The translations under genes and the position numbers were made by a program. From assembly GCA_019748295.1 (NCBI GenBank), contig JAIEPT010000078.1, positions 1 through 56,527 on the forward strand: 56,527 nucleotides of DNA, read 5' to 3'. The notes under the pieces are model-generated. The model worked only from the letters and a program-made list of their open reading frames with translations. It was not told the origin of the DNA and did not search any database. Position 1 is the first letter of the stretch. The number at the start of each line of letters is the position of its first letter. The DNA comes from Gemmataceae bacterium. Lineage in GTDB: Bacteria; Planctomycetota; Planctomycetia; Gemmatales; Gemmataceae. Positions 44,547-52,953 of the stretch are shown piece after piece.

Positions 44547-44741
44547 AGAGTGGTCCTCACGCTCCGCGTGAGGTCAACGGCGACATGTTGCCAGACCGCT
44601 ACCTGCCTTTCGTGGCGACAAGTTTATCTAACTTGTCGGAATGAATCTAAAGGGACAGTCAAACAAGTTAGATAAACTTGTTTCCACGGCGGTCTGACCT
44701 TACATCGCGGCTGACCTCACGCGGAGCGTGAGGACCACTCT
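44547..44741. mobile_element. MITE-like palindromic element, family R1 (copy B)
   Basis: A 195-bp copy starting AGAGTGGTCCTCACGCTCCG and ending CGGAGCGTGAGGACCACTCT. Inner arms are CGACAAGTTTATCTAACTTG then TCGGAA, and AACAAGTTAGATAAACTTGT. It begins 13 nt after the asnB stop. A partial R2-like arm follows at 44763-44800. Confidence 0.88.
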
Positions 44742-44810
44742 GGCGCCAGCACCGTTTAGGCCCCTCACCCCCAGCCCCTCTCGCCAAAGGGAAGAGGGGA
44801 GCAAAGGCAG

Positions 44811-46373
44811 CTACAACGTCGGCCCAACCGCCCAGGGGGCGAATTCTTCTTCGCCCACGCCGTTGATTTCGCTCTTGGTCTTCTTGCCCGAGGCGACAGC
44901 GAGGATTTCCTCGAAGATCTGCCGTCCCACCACTTCCACCGGCGTGCCGTCGAGGATCACGCCGGCGTCGATGTCCATGTCGTCGATCATGTGGCGGTAG
45001 AGGGGCGAGTTGGTCGCGATCTTGATCGAAGGAGCCGGCTTGCAGCCGAACACGCTGCCTCGGCCGGTCGTGAAGACGAGCACGTTGGCCCCGCCCGCGA
45101 CGATGCCGGTCATGCTCACGGGATCATAACCCGGCGTATCCATGACCACGAAGCCGCGACTCTTCACCTGTTCGGCGTAGCGGACGACATCGACCAACGC
45201 GGTGCTGCCCCCCTTGGCGATGGCGCCGAGAGATTTTTCGTAGATCGTCGTCAGGCCCCCCTCTTTGTTGCCGGGAGAAGGGTTGTTGTTGATCTCGGCG
45301 CCGAAAATGCCGGTGTACCATTCCCACCATTTGATGCGTTCGACCAGCTTCTCGCCGACTTCGCGCGTCACGGCCCGGCGCGTCAGCAGATGCTCGGCCC
45401 CATAAATCTCGGGCGTTTCGGCGAGGACGCTGGTGCCGCCTTGAGCGACCAGCAGATCGGAGGCGACGCCGAGGGCGGGGTTCGCGGTCACGCCGGAGTT
45501 GCCGTCGGAACCGCCGCAGTTGGTGCCCAGGATCAGGTGCTTCGCGGGGAGCGACACTCGGCGAACCTCGTTCGCATGCGGCAGCATCTCGATGACGGCC
45601 TTCATGCCGGCATCGACGGTCTTGCTGATGCCGCCCGATTCCTGAATGGTGATGACGAGCGGCGGCTTGCGGGAGCCGTTGAGCTGCACGAGTCCCTGGT
45701 TTTCGATGAGATGGATCGCCTGCCCCGTCTCGCATCCGAGGCCGAGAAGGATATAACCCGCGACATTCGCATGCTTGGCGAACCCGGCGAGCGTGCGGTC
45801 GAGCTGGTTGTGATCCTCGCCGCCGTATTGCATCGCGCATCCCGCCTTGTGCGTGATCGCGACGACGCCGTCGATGTTGGGAAAATCACTCAGAACGCCC
45901 GAATGGCGGATCTTTTCGGAAATGTATTTGTTCGTGCTGGCCGAGCAGTTGACGGTGCTGATGACGAGCAGGTAGTTTCTCGTGCCATAGCGAAACGGCT
46001 CCGCACGACTCGGCCCGCGGTCGTAGCCCATGAAGAAGCGAGGTTCCGCCGGCTGGGGCGTGGGGGGCACATCCTGGGCGAAGGCGTAGTCGCGTTCGAA
46101 GAGCGTGGCGCTGACGTTGTGCACATGCACCTGGTCGCCGGGCGTAATGTTCGTTGAAGCGAAACCGATGATCTGGCCGTACTTGTAGACCGCCTCCCCC
46201 TTCTTGATGGGGAGAACTGCAATCTTGTGTCCGAGGCCGATGTATTTGTCGACGCGCACCGGCTCGCCGCGAAACTCGAACTTGGTGTCGGCGGGCACGG
46301 GCCGGGCGGCGATGACGACGTTGTCTTGAGGTCGAAGATGCACCGCGAATTGCGACAAGGACGAAACCGACAT
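44811..46373 (-). CDS. UxaA/GarD-family altronate or galactarate dehydratase
   Basis: A 520-residue protein. The N-terminal SAF-like domain is near 10-95 (KIAVLPIKKGEAVYKYGQII). The dehydratase body has MGYDRGPSRAEPFRYGTRNY, VNCSASTNKY, THKAGCAMQYGGEDHNQLDR, LGLGCETGQAIHLIE, LGTNCGGSDGNSGVTANPAL and GNKEGGLTTIYEKSLGAIAK. Such iron-dependent enzymes dehydrate altronate (UxaA) or galactarate (GarD) to a 2-keto-3-deoxy acid. Fused N- and C-terminal parts are normal for the family. No uronate genes are adjacent to fix the substrate. Confidence 0.92.
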   Translation of the reverse strand: MSVSSLSQFAVHLRPQDNVVIAARPVPADTKFEFRGEPVRVDKYIGLGHKIAVLPIKKGEAVYKYGQIIGFASTNITPGDQVHVHNVSATLFERDYAFAQDVPPTPQPAEPRFFMGYDRGPSRAEPFRYGTRNYLLVISTVNCSASTNKYISEKIRHSGVLSDFPNIDGVVAITHKAGCAMQYGGEDHNQLDRTLAGFAKHANVAGYILLGLGCETGQAIHLIENQGLVQLNGSRKPPLVITIQESGGISKTVDAGMKAVIEMLPHANEVRRVSLPAKHLILGTNCGGSDGNSGVTANPALGVASDLLVAQGGTSVLAETPEIYGAEHLLTRRAVTREVGEKLVERIKWWEWYTGIFGAEINNNPSPGNKEGGLTTIYEKSLGAIAKGGSTALVDVVRYAEQVKSRGFVVMDTPGYDPVSMTGIVAGGANVLVFTTGRGSVFGCKPAPSIKIATNSPLYRHMIDDMDIDAGVILDGTPVEVVGRQIFEEILAVASGKKTKSEINGVGEEEFAPWAVGPTL

Positions 46374-46553
46374 GAAAACTCGCCTCGACGGGGAGAAGGC
46401 GACCGGTGTAGGGCCGCGGAAAGGCTATTGTAGCAAACGGCATGCAAGCGAAGGGATTGGACGGATCGGGCGTGTCCTACGGCGGATCAAGTCGTTGAAT
46501 GGCCTTTCGACGAGCAGATACGATGAAGCGACGACAAGGAGAGCCGAACGCCG

Positions 46554-47339
46554 ATGAGTGCTGCTTCTCAGATCGAATGGACGGACGCGACGTGGAATCC
46601 CGTGCGCGGGTGCACGAAGATCAGTCCGGGATGCAAGCATTGCTATGCGGAGACGTTCGCGGAACGCTTTCGCGGCGTGCCGGGGCATCCGTATGAGCAG
46701 GGGTTCGACCTGAAGCTCATTCCGGGGAAGCTGGCCGAGCCGTTGCGGTGGGGGAAGCCGAAGTCGATCTTCGTGAACTCGATGAGCGACCTCTTTCATG
46801 AGGATGTGCCGGAGGACTACATCGAACGCGTTTGCCGGGTGATGCAGACGGCGAACTGGCACACCTATCAGGTGCTGACGAAGCGGGCGGAGCGGATGCG
46901 CGACCTGTTGCAGACTCGGCTGCGGTTCGCGGCGGCGCAATCGCATATCTGGTGGGGCGTGAGCGTGGAGAACCGCGAGCATGGCGTGCCGCGGATCGCG
47001 GTGTTGCGCGAGGCGCCCGCGGTTATTCGATTCCTCTCCGTTGAGCCGTTGCTCGAAGATCTCGGCGAGCTTGACCTGCGCGGCATCGGTTGGATGATCG
47101 TCGGCGGCGAAAGCGGCGCGGGGGCGAGGCCGATGCAGGATGCATGGGTGATCCGCCTCCGCGATCAGTGCCAGTCGGCGGGGATTCCGTTCTTCTTCAA
47201 GCAATGGGGCGGCGTGCGGAAATCGAAGGCCGGCCGCCTGCTTGCGGGCCGCACGCACGACGACATGCCGGCCCGAAGCGTAAATGTGCCGGCATTGGCA
47301 AAGGTTCGGTTGCAGATGATCGACGAAACGAATGGATAA
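46554..47339 (+). CDS. DUF5131 (phage Gp37/Gp68-like) protein
   Basis: A 261-residue protein with IEWTDATWNPVRGCTKISPG then CKHCYAETFAERF near the N-terminus. The cysteines C20-x6-C27-x2-C30 resemble a radical-SAM-like cluster. Further signatures are KSIFVNSMSDLFHEDVPEDY, TYQVLTKRAERMRDLL, WWGVSVEN and WMIVGGESGAGARPM followed by a FFFKQWGG tail. The family is found in phages and bacterial accessory regions; its activity is not known to me. The ATG at 46554 has AAGGAG upstream. The usual partner gene (tcmP-like) is absent here. Confidence 0.9.
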   Translation: MSAASQIEWTDATWNPVRGCTKISPGCKHCYAETFAERFRGVPGHPYEQGFDLKLIPGKLAEPLRWGKPKSIFVNSMSDLFHEDVPEDYIERVCRVMQTANWHTYQVLTKRAERMRDLLQTRLRFAAAQSHIWWGVSVENREHGVPRIAVLREAPAVIRFLSVEPLLEDLGELDLRGIGWMIVGGESGAGARPMQDAWVIRLRDQCQSAGIPFFFKQWGGVRKSKAGRLLAGRTHDDMPARSVNVPALAKVRLQMIDETNG

Positions 47340-47413
47340 TGAGCCCCTTCGGGAGAAGGGTCTGAGGGTGGGAAAAACCTTCACGCACACGCGTTCGCTC
47401 GACGTTTGCGAGG

Positions 47414-47506
47414 ACCCCCTACGCCAACGGCGTTGCAGCACACAGCTCGCTGTCGCTCGCAACCCGGGGCTGTGCGCGGCAACGCCGTTGGCATAGGGAT
47501 CCCCTC
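47414..47506. repeat. Inverted repeat downstream of the DUF5131 gene
   Basis: CCCCTACGCCAACGGCGTTG and AACGCCGTTGGCATAGGGAT pair across about 50 nt that hold a second inverted repeat (CACAGCTCG... / ...GGGGCTGTG). Likely a repeat, possibly a transcript end. Confidence 0.6.
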
Positions 47507-47635
47507 AGACATCAGGCAAACGCCTGTGCATGACGGTTCTTCCCTCGCTCCCTCCCTTTTCCAGGAGGGAGAGGGGCGATCACGCTTGCATGACGTGAGG
47601 CTTCGGAAAGGATGCGCCTGAATTGCGTACGTTGA

Positions 47636-48046
47636 TCATCGCGCCGTTGCCATCGCGGTGATGCCCGGTTCCAGGATCGCCTCGCACCCATCGAATGATA
47701 GTTCCAAGCAGGTTCCCGTGTGCATTTGCAGCATCCCCAGTAGGCCGCCGCAGGGGATGCCGAGGCGCAGGAGATCGTGCAGGCGTTTTTCGAATGCAGG
47801 CGAAACGGACCACGACCAGCCGTCGATGGTCTCGGGCGATGCGCAGTAGTAGGCGCCGAAATAGTTCACGGCGGCGACGCCGACGAAGCCAAGCCGCAGC
47901 GTGGCGCCGGCGTAAGTCGGGTCGCCGCAGGCGTCGCTCATGCGTATCGAAAGCTCGATGCGGCGACGCACGCTGTCGGCAATGTCGAAGCGGATATTGG
48001 TGCACACGGCATCGTGCAGCACCTCGAGAACGCGACTGGAATCCAC
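47636..48046 (-). CDS. Hypothetical protein
   Basis: A 136-residue protein with a start-to-end protein-like composition: VLEVLHDAVCTNIRFDIADS, VRRRIELSIRMSDACGDPTY, FVGVAAVNYFGAYYCASPET, LRLGIPCGGLLGMLQMHTGT, CLELSFDGCEAILEPGI. The start is GTG 48046 with GGAG upstream (ACGGAGCTGCCGCC). No family recognised. The last residues suggest a small beta-rich soluble domain. Confidence 0.6.
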   Translation of the reverse strand: MDSSRVLEVLHDAVCTNIRFDIADSVRRRIELSIRMSDACGDPTYAGATLRLGFVGVAAVNYFGAYYCASPETIDGWSWSVSPAFEKRLHDLLRLGIPCGGLLGMLQMHTGTCLELSFDGCEAILEPGITAMATAR

Positions 48047-48145
48047 GGCGGCAGCTCCGTCTTGGGGCGAACCTCCAACCGTGCGAACAGAATCGGTTTA
48101 GCGATAGGTCTTGACCCTAGCTAGTGCAGTTCCATTTCGCAAAGA

Positions 48146-50953
48146 TCATTCTTCCGAGCGAACCAGCCGCAACCCGATCGGGAGCGCTTCGCCGAACATC
48201 TGGCTTTGCTCGTCCGCCTCGAGTTCGGCGACTTCCTCCACCATCTTGACCCAATGGCCCGGCACCGTTTGGCCCCGGAGGATAGCCAGCACCTTGTCGC
48301 GGTGAACATCATCCACATCGATCGCGCGTTGGCCCGAGCGGCGTGCGAGTTGAGCCAGGCAGAAGGCCCATCCCAGGCGTTCGCTGTCGTTGCCCGGCGT
48401 GAAGTCGGCGAGCGAGTCGATCCAGTTTTGCACCACCTGCGGATGCAGAACCGCATTGAGCGGGCCATAAAGCAGAACGCGGGCGCCAAGCCTCGTGAGC
48501 GCGAAGAAGACATGCGGAGCCACGGGGGTTCGCTTGGCAAGCTTGAGCAGGGGCTGCGCGAGTTGTTCCTTCGTCTTGAGATCGACGCGTTCCAAGCTGG
48601 CGGCCGCTCGCCACATTTCGGACCATTCGTTCGGCTGCGGCTTGGCGACCACTTTCCCCTTCGGCGGCAGCAACACGGAGCGCAGCCTTTGCGTGAGCGT
48701 GTTTTGGAGCGAAGTGCCCAAGCCGCCCGCGACCCGTCGCCACATGATCCAGAAATCCGCCCCGCCTTCCGGAGGGCCGATGGTCTTGGCCCCTTTCGCG
48801 GGTGCGTGGATCGTCTTCCACAGGGAATCGACGCGGAATTTGTCGAGCGGATCGCCGAAACCAGGACGCAAGCAGAAGCCGACAAGGTTGTACCAGCGGG
48901 CCAGATGGCCAGGCGAATTGCGACGCAGTTCCGCGACTTCGAGCAGAAACTCCCAAAGCCGACGACACAGACTCGAGGGCCATTTGTCGCGTGAGGAATC
49001 GAGAGCCGCTTCGAGCGCTTTCGTCAGCTGATTCGGGAGCGGGGCGTCGGGTTGCGCGTTGTAGGTTGCGCGGATCAACGAGCCGGCGGCTTGCACCAGC
49101 CCTTCGGGAAACACGTCGGCAACCGCAGTCGTCTTGATGTGCGGTCCGTGATCGTCCTCGCCGGGTTCGCGAACGACGTCGCGGACGTTGAACTCAAGCC
49201 GCCAGCGATTGCCGCCGTCCTTGGCGACGCAGTAAAGCTCGAGCGTGCCGATCTCGGTGCAGCGTGCGGCAAGGGTCACGGGGACGCTCTTCGCCGCACT
49301 TCGTTTGCCGCCGCGAAGGACCGTGTGCAGCGGCGGCAGATGCAGCAGTTTGTTCGGCGCCAGGTCGAGCAACTCTCCCGCTTTATCGTTCGTACGCACC
49401 GTGGACGAATAGAGCGGAAAGAGGACAGGTTGGCCGAGCGCGAGTTCCAACTCCGGCTTAACAAGGGCGATCTCGGTCCCTTCCTCGAGATGTTGCGGCA
49501 CCACGCAGAGCATGGTGGTCTTGTCGGCCACGGGTTGATCGCCGGAAACGCCGATGTAGTAGGAGCGGGCGATGCCGCCGCCAATGCGACGTCCGCCCGT
49601 GTGCTTCAGCCAGCCGAAATGAGCGGCTCCCCACGCGACTGCGAGGTCGAGCGAAGGGTTCGTCAGCACCAACGGCTTCCACGGCTTTTCCGGCTTGTCG
49701 AACCAGGCATGCAGCGTTTCGACAACGCGATCGCGCAACGCTGCGGGAGTGAACACGCCGCCATTGAACAGGATCGCTCGCGGCGTCGCGGTGGATCCAT
49801 CTTTCTCCAGATGGCGCCGCAAAAAGCTCGCGAGATGTTTCGAGATCGCCGGATCCGCAACGTAGGGCAACCCCATTTCATGGAGGCCGGACCGGGCCCC
49901 GCGCGTCGGCTCCGCATCGAGCGGGACGATCGGGAAGAATCCGTCGACAAGGATGCGTCGAACATCGTCGGGAGTAAGGGACGAGTGGAGCGAGCCGCCG
50001 ATGACCTGTCGCCCTCGGCCCATGATCGCGACCGTATGTGCGGCCGGCGGATGCGGGACGAGCAACGCTTCCTTGCCTTGCCGGGATGCCTGAGTCAGCA
50101 TGCCGTATTGGGCGGCGTCCAACTTGCCTGCTGCGGGGAGCTTCGTTTCGATGAACTTGGCGAGGGCCAAGTCCATGTTGTCGCCGCCGAGGAGCAGGTG
50201 GTCTCCGACGGCCTTGCGCAGGAAGCCGAGCAATCCCTGATCTTCGGTTGCTTGAATCAGGCTGAAGTCGGTGGTTCCGCCGCCGACGTCGACCACGAGG
50301 CAGAAGTCGCCCGGCATGATGCGGGCCGCTTCCTCGGCCGAGTGCGTCGCGAGCCAGCAGTAGAACGCCGCCTGCGGTTCCTCGAGCAGGGTGAGGTCCT
50401 CAATCCCCGCCTTGCGGGCTGCTTCCACCGTCAGGGTTCGGGCAACATCGTCGAAGGACGCGGGGACCGTGAGGACGATTTTCTGCTTCTCGAAGCGATG
50501 GTCCGGATTCTTCGCCGCCATGACGAAGTTCCACGCCTCGGCCATGTGACGCAGATAGTGAGCGGAGGCTTCGACGGGCGAGATGCGCTGAACGTCGGGC
50601 GGGGCACTCCAGGGGAGCAGGGGGGCGGAGCGATCGACGCCCGCGTGGCTGAGCCACGATTTGGCGGAAGCGACCAGCCGGCCCGGAATGCGTGAGCCAT
50701 TGTTGCGTGCGAACTCTCCGACGACCGTGCTCGCTTCCTTGTCCCAGGGGAGGGCGGTGGCGCCGCCGGGCAAATCATGCGAGCCAGGAAGGTAGAGGAA
50801 CGACGGGAGCAGTTCGCGTGGCGCCGTCTCGCCAGGGGCGATCAGTTGCGGAACCTTGAATACTTCGATGCGAGGGTTGCGGGCCTGCAGATCAAGGTAG
50901 GCGACGGCACTATTGGTGGTGCCCAGATCGATGCCAAGAAGGTAGCGGGTCAT
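48146..50953 (-). CDS. Large divergent Hsp70-family protein
   Basis: A 935-residue protein. The Hsp70 ATPase domain is complete: YLLGIDLGTTNSAVAYLD (phosphate 1), VLTVPASFDDVARTLTVEAA, LEEPQAAFYCWL, CLVVDVGGGTTDFSLIQ (phosphate 2) and RAILFNGGVFTPAALRDRVV (adenosine motif). From about residue 560 it carries a long C-terminal part that lacks the DnaK substrate-binding domain and lid. It instead contains mixed alpha/beta and helical sequence (ELYCVAKDGGNRWRLEFNVR, RLWEFLLEVAELRRNSPGHL). It is therefore an Hsp70-like ATPase of unknown client range, not the housekeeping DnaK. No GrpE or DnaJ gene is adjacent. Confidence 0.92.
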   Translation of the reverse strand: MTRYLLGIDLGTTNSAVAYLDLQARNPRIEVFKVPQLIAPGETAPRELLPSFLYLPGSHDLPGGATALPWDKEASTVVGEFARNNGSRIPGRLVASAKSWLSHAGVDRSAPLLPWSAPPDVQRISPVEASAHYLRHMAEAWNFVMAAKNPDHRFEKQKIVLTVPASFDDVARTLTVEAARKAGIEDLTLLEEPQAAFYCWLATHSAEEAARIMPGDFCLVVDVGGGTTDFSLIQATEDQGLLGFLRKAVGDHLLLGGDNMDLALAKFIETKLPAAGKLDAAQYGMLTQASRQGKEALLVPHPPAAHTVAIMGRGRQVIGGSLHSSLTPDDVRRILVDGFFPIVPLDAEPTRGARSGLHEMGLPYVADPAISKHLASFLRRHLEKDGSTATPRAILFNGGVFTPAALRDRVVETLHAWFDKPEKPWKPLVLTNPSLDLAVAWGAAHFGWLKHTGGRRIGGGIARSYYIGVSGDQPVADKTTMLCVVPQHLEEGTEIALVKPELELALGQPVLFPLYSSTVRTNDKAGELLDLAPNKLLHLPPLHTVLRGGKRSAAKSVPVTLAARCTEIGTLELYCVAKDGGNRWRLEFNVRDVVREPGEDDHGPHIKTTAVADVFPEGLVQAAGSLIRATYNAQPDAPLPNQLTKALEAALDSSRDKWPSSLCRRLWEFLLEVAELRRNSPGHLARWYNLVGFCLRPGFGDPLDKFRVDSLWKTIHAPAKGAKTIGPPEGGADFWIMWRRVAGGLGTSLQNTLTQRLRSVLLPPKGKVVAKPQPNEWSEMWRAAASLERVDLKTKEQLAQPLLKLAKRTPVAPHVFFALTRLGARVLLYGPLNAVLHPQVVQNWIDSLADFTPGNDSERLGWAFCLAQLARRSGQRAIDVDDVHRDKVLAILRGQTVPGHWVKMVEEVAELEADEQSQMFGEALPIGLRLVRSEE

Positions 50954-51483
50954 GCGGTTTCATTGTAATAAGGCGGGAACGAAGGGAGGATCTTCCCAGC
51001 CCCGTTCAAGTGGCTTTCGCGCGGTTCGGCGGCAGCCGCTGGCCTTTCGACCTCGCGCACGAGCCGCGCACGAGCCGCGCACGCAGTAAGCGGTTTTCGC
51101 GGGGCAACTCGCCCGTCCGATTACTGCCTGCGCGTCTCTTGCGTTAGCGGCTGAAGCCAGACTGCGAGAAGGCCCGCGAACGGGCCTCGACCGAAATGTA
51201 CGTTTCGCCGCCAAGAAACCCGCCGTCAACGGCGGGCCTAGACGCTTCGCGAAAGCCCCGTGAACGGGGTGAGAGGCGAGTTGCCCCTCACCTGCATTTC
51301 ATCCGAAGATGTACAGCAGAAGCCTCGCCCTCCCGAAAGCCATTCGCCTGGATTCGTTGATCGGCGAAGAGGTTGTTTCGACCGTCTGTGCCCGTTTGCC
51401 GCTTGCGGCTCGGCGAGTTCAGGGCTTTCTCCGAACGCTAAGCCGCAAGCGGAAGACTGGCTTCCGAAACAACCTCAGAGCGC
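50954..51483. other. Intergenic region with repeats
   Basis: No gene recognised. It includes triplicated CGCACGAGC/GCACGCAG units (51055-51085), a CCCGCCGTCAACGGCGGG hairpin (51221-51238) and the AAGCCGCAAGCGG repeat word (51440). The Hsp70 promoter should lie in the left part. Confidence 0.45.
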
Positions 51484-51531
51484 AAAAAAGGAACCAGGTC
51501 GACGCTGTCCCCCAACAAGCGTTCGACCTGG
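51484..51531 (-). terminator. Terminator of the small envelope-protein operon
   Basis: On the minus strand CCAGGTCGAACGCT and AGCGTCGACCTGG pair over about 13 bp (one bulged base) around an 11-12-nt loop and are followed by TTCCTTTTTT. It lies some 40 nt after the lipoprotein stop at 51568. Confidence 0.8.
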
Positions 51532-51567
51532 TCGTCGGCAAGCGAAGGACTTGCCGGGCGCCTGACG

Positions 51568-51801
51568 TCACTTCGCAGTCGATTTCCGCGGTTCGCTCTC
51601 CTCGCGGTCCAGATCGTCCCAGAGTTCCATCGAGATCTTGCGGGCGTTGCGGTCGTTCACGTCTTCGGGCGTCCAACGCCGGGTGGGACGTTCGGTTTTC
51701 GTTTCCGGCACGGCAGGCCCCGCCTTGGGGAACATTCCCTCGGGCATGGTCACGCAGCCGAATAGCCCCGCAGTCAAGATAGAGATCGCGATCGTTCGCA
51801 T
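51568..51801 (-). CDS. Small lipoprotein
   Basis: A 77-residue protein with a lipoprotein signal (MRTIAISILTAGLFGC, lipidated Cys16). The short mature tail is rich in Arg, Glu, Asp and Pro (TERPTRRWTPEDVNDRNARK). Its ATG comes 1 nt after the stop of the preceding gene, so the two are translated together. No function assigned. Confidence 0.75.
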   Translation of the reverse strand: MRTIAISILTAGLFGCVTMPEGMFPKAGPAVPETKTERPTRRWTPEDVNDRNARKISMELWDDLDREESEPRKSTAK

Positions 51802-51802
51802 G

Positions 51803-52255
51803 TTAGTCCCTCCGCAGCGAAGCTTGGCCCGAGGGGAGCGGCTCGCCGATGCGCGGCCCGCCCTGCGGCGTTTGTCGCCCCAACTGTTCCTCGAACATGC
51901 GTTCTTCTTCCGGCAGCGTGCGGTCGGAGATGCCGAGCCGACGCTTGTAGGTTTCGTAGACGCGCTGATCGAGCTGCTCGGCTTGCCGGATGAGTTCCGG
52001 ATCGTTGTTCCGCTCAGCGATTTCGCGAAGCTTCAGCACCACGGCTGAACGGTCGGCGAACTCTTTGCGAGCGCGCTCCTGGCGGACGCGAGCGAGTTCT
52101 TCCGGCGAAGGCGGGGCGGGCTTCTTTTCGGCAGGCTCTTCTTGCTTCGGTTTGGAGAACCAGCGAGTAAACCAGTTGTCGGCGTGGGCACTCGGCGTCA
52201 TGCCGAAGCCGACGACGAGCGCGCAAGCAGCGCAGATTAGGAAGTGGAGTCGCAT
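51803..52255 (-). CDS. Secreted protein with charged helical domain
   Basis: A 150-residue protein with a signal peptide (MRLHFLICAACALVVGFGMT then PSAHA). A helical, highly charged mature part follows: KPKQEEPAEKKPAPPSPEEL, RVRQERARKEFADRS, REIAERNNDPELIRQAEQLD and EEERMFEEQLGRQTP. The ATG at 52255 is preferred because GGGGAA lies 7-8 nt upstream. First gene of a two-gene operon with the small lipoprotein; both are exported, so they may work together in the envelope. Confidence 0.78.
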   Translation of the reverse strand: MRLHFLICAACALVVGFGMTPSAHADNWFTRWFSKPKQEEPAEKKPAPPSPEELARVRQERARKEFADRSAVVLKLREIAERNNDPELIRQAEQLDQRVYETYKRRLGISDRTLPEEERMFEEQLGRQTPQGGPRIGEPLPSGQASLRRD

Positions 52256-52953
52256 GAGCATTCCCCGGAGCGACACGTTTGCCCCGATGGGCGTGCTTTC
52301 CCCAAAGCACGCCGGCCGCCGCGTCGCGATCATTCGTCGAACGAGCGGGGATATGCCACAGGCGAAGCGAGTTGTCTAGAGGGAAAAACGAAGAGGTGAT
52401 GAACGTCGTGTTTTGCAGGGAACGCCCTGCTCCGCGTGCTTGCCATCCAGGGCCAGCGACAATCCGGGGTGCGTGTCGACGTCCGGGCCAGACTCCGTGA
52501 CGGGCTCAACCGCACCAACGGGCGTCGGCCTCCGACCCGTCGGCGCCTCCCCTTCCATGGAACCACCGAACCCGCAGCCGCTCAAGCCTCTCGACCCTAT
52601 TTTCATCATCCAGGGCGCCGCAGCGCGGCATGAGCGACTCCGTGGCGTTCCACCGAATCGGACGAGCCCGAAGGATCGCATCCAACCTGCAATCCTTCGG
52701 GCTTTTTGCGTCTCTCGCAAGTCTCGGATGCAAGCAAACTTTCCTTCGTATTCGTGCAGTTCGGCAGAACGCCACGGAGGGCGTTCCCTACAGGTGGGTA
52801 GCGTCTCCGCTGGGGACGGACGCACTCTTACTCATTCCGACAAGATAATAATCTTGTCGCCACGAAATCAGCGCCCCTTCCGTTGCGTCGGCTGCTTACA
52901 ATAGAGGGCACGAATCCACTACCCCGACTGACGATCCAAGGTTCGAACCAAGC
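52256..52953. other. Intergenic region upstream of hflX
   Basis: No gene can be supported. It contains a strong plus-strand terminator (52665-52707), the GGAACGCCACGG/GTTCCCTACAGG repeat end (about 52757-52795) and an isolated inner arm of the R1 element (CCGACAAGATAATAATCTTG near 52836). Confidence 0.5.
52665..52707 (+). terminator. Strong intrinsic terminator without an obvious upstream gene
   Basis: AGCCCGAAGGAT (52665-52676) and ATCCTTCGGGCT (52692-52703) form a perfect 12-bp stem followed by TTTTT. No plus-strand gene precedes it for more than 5 kb, so it may end a small RNA or an unrecognised short gene. Confidence 0.8.

Noticed and set aside
51309..51782. A 157-codon plus-strand frame
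   Set aside because: It overlaps a minus-strand terminator and the small lipoprotein gene in antisense, and its composition is Arg/Ser-rich like other shadows.
52376..52825. Frames on both strands around the orphan terminator
   Set aside because: Both run straight through the hairpin-terminator and lack ribosome binding sites, so neither is a credible gene.
52941..52952. GGTTCGAACC, a T-loop-like word suggesting a tRNA
   Set aside because: The surrounding bases cannot form an acceptor or anticodon stem, and the hflX reading frame starts here.
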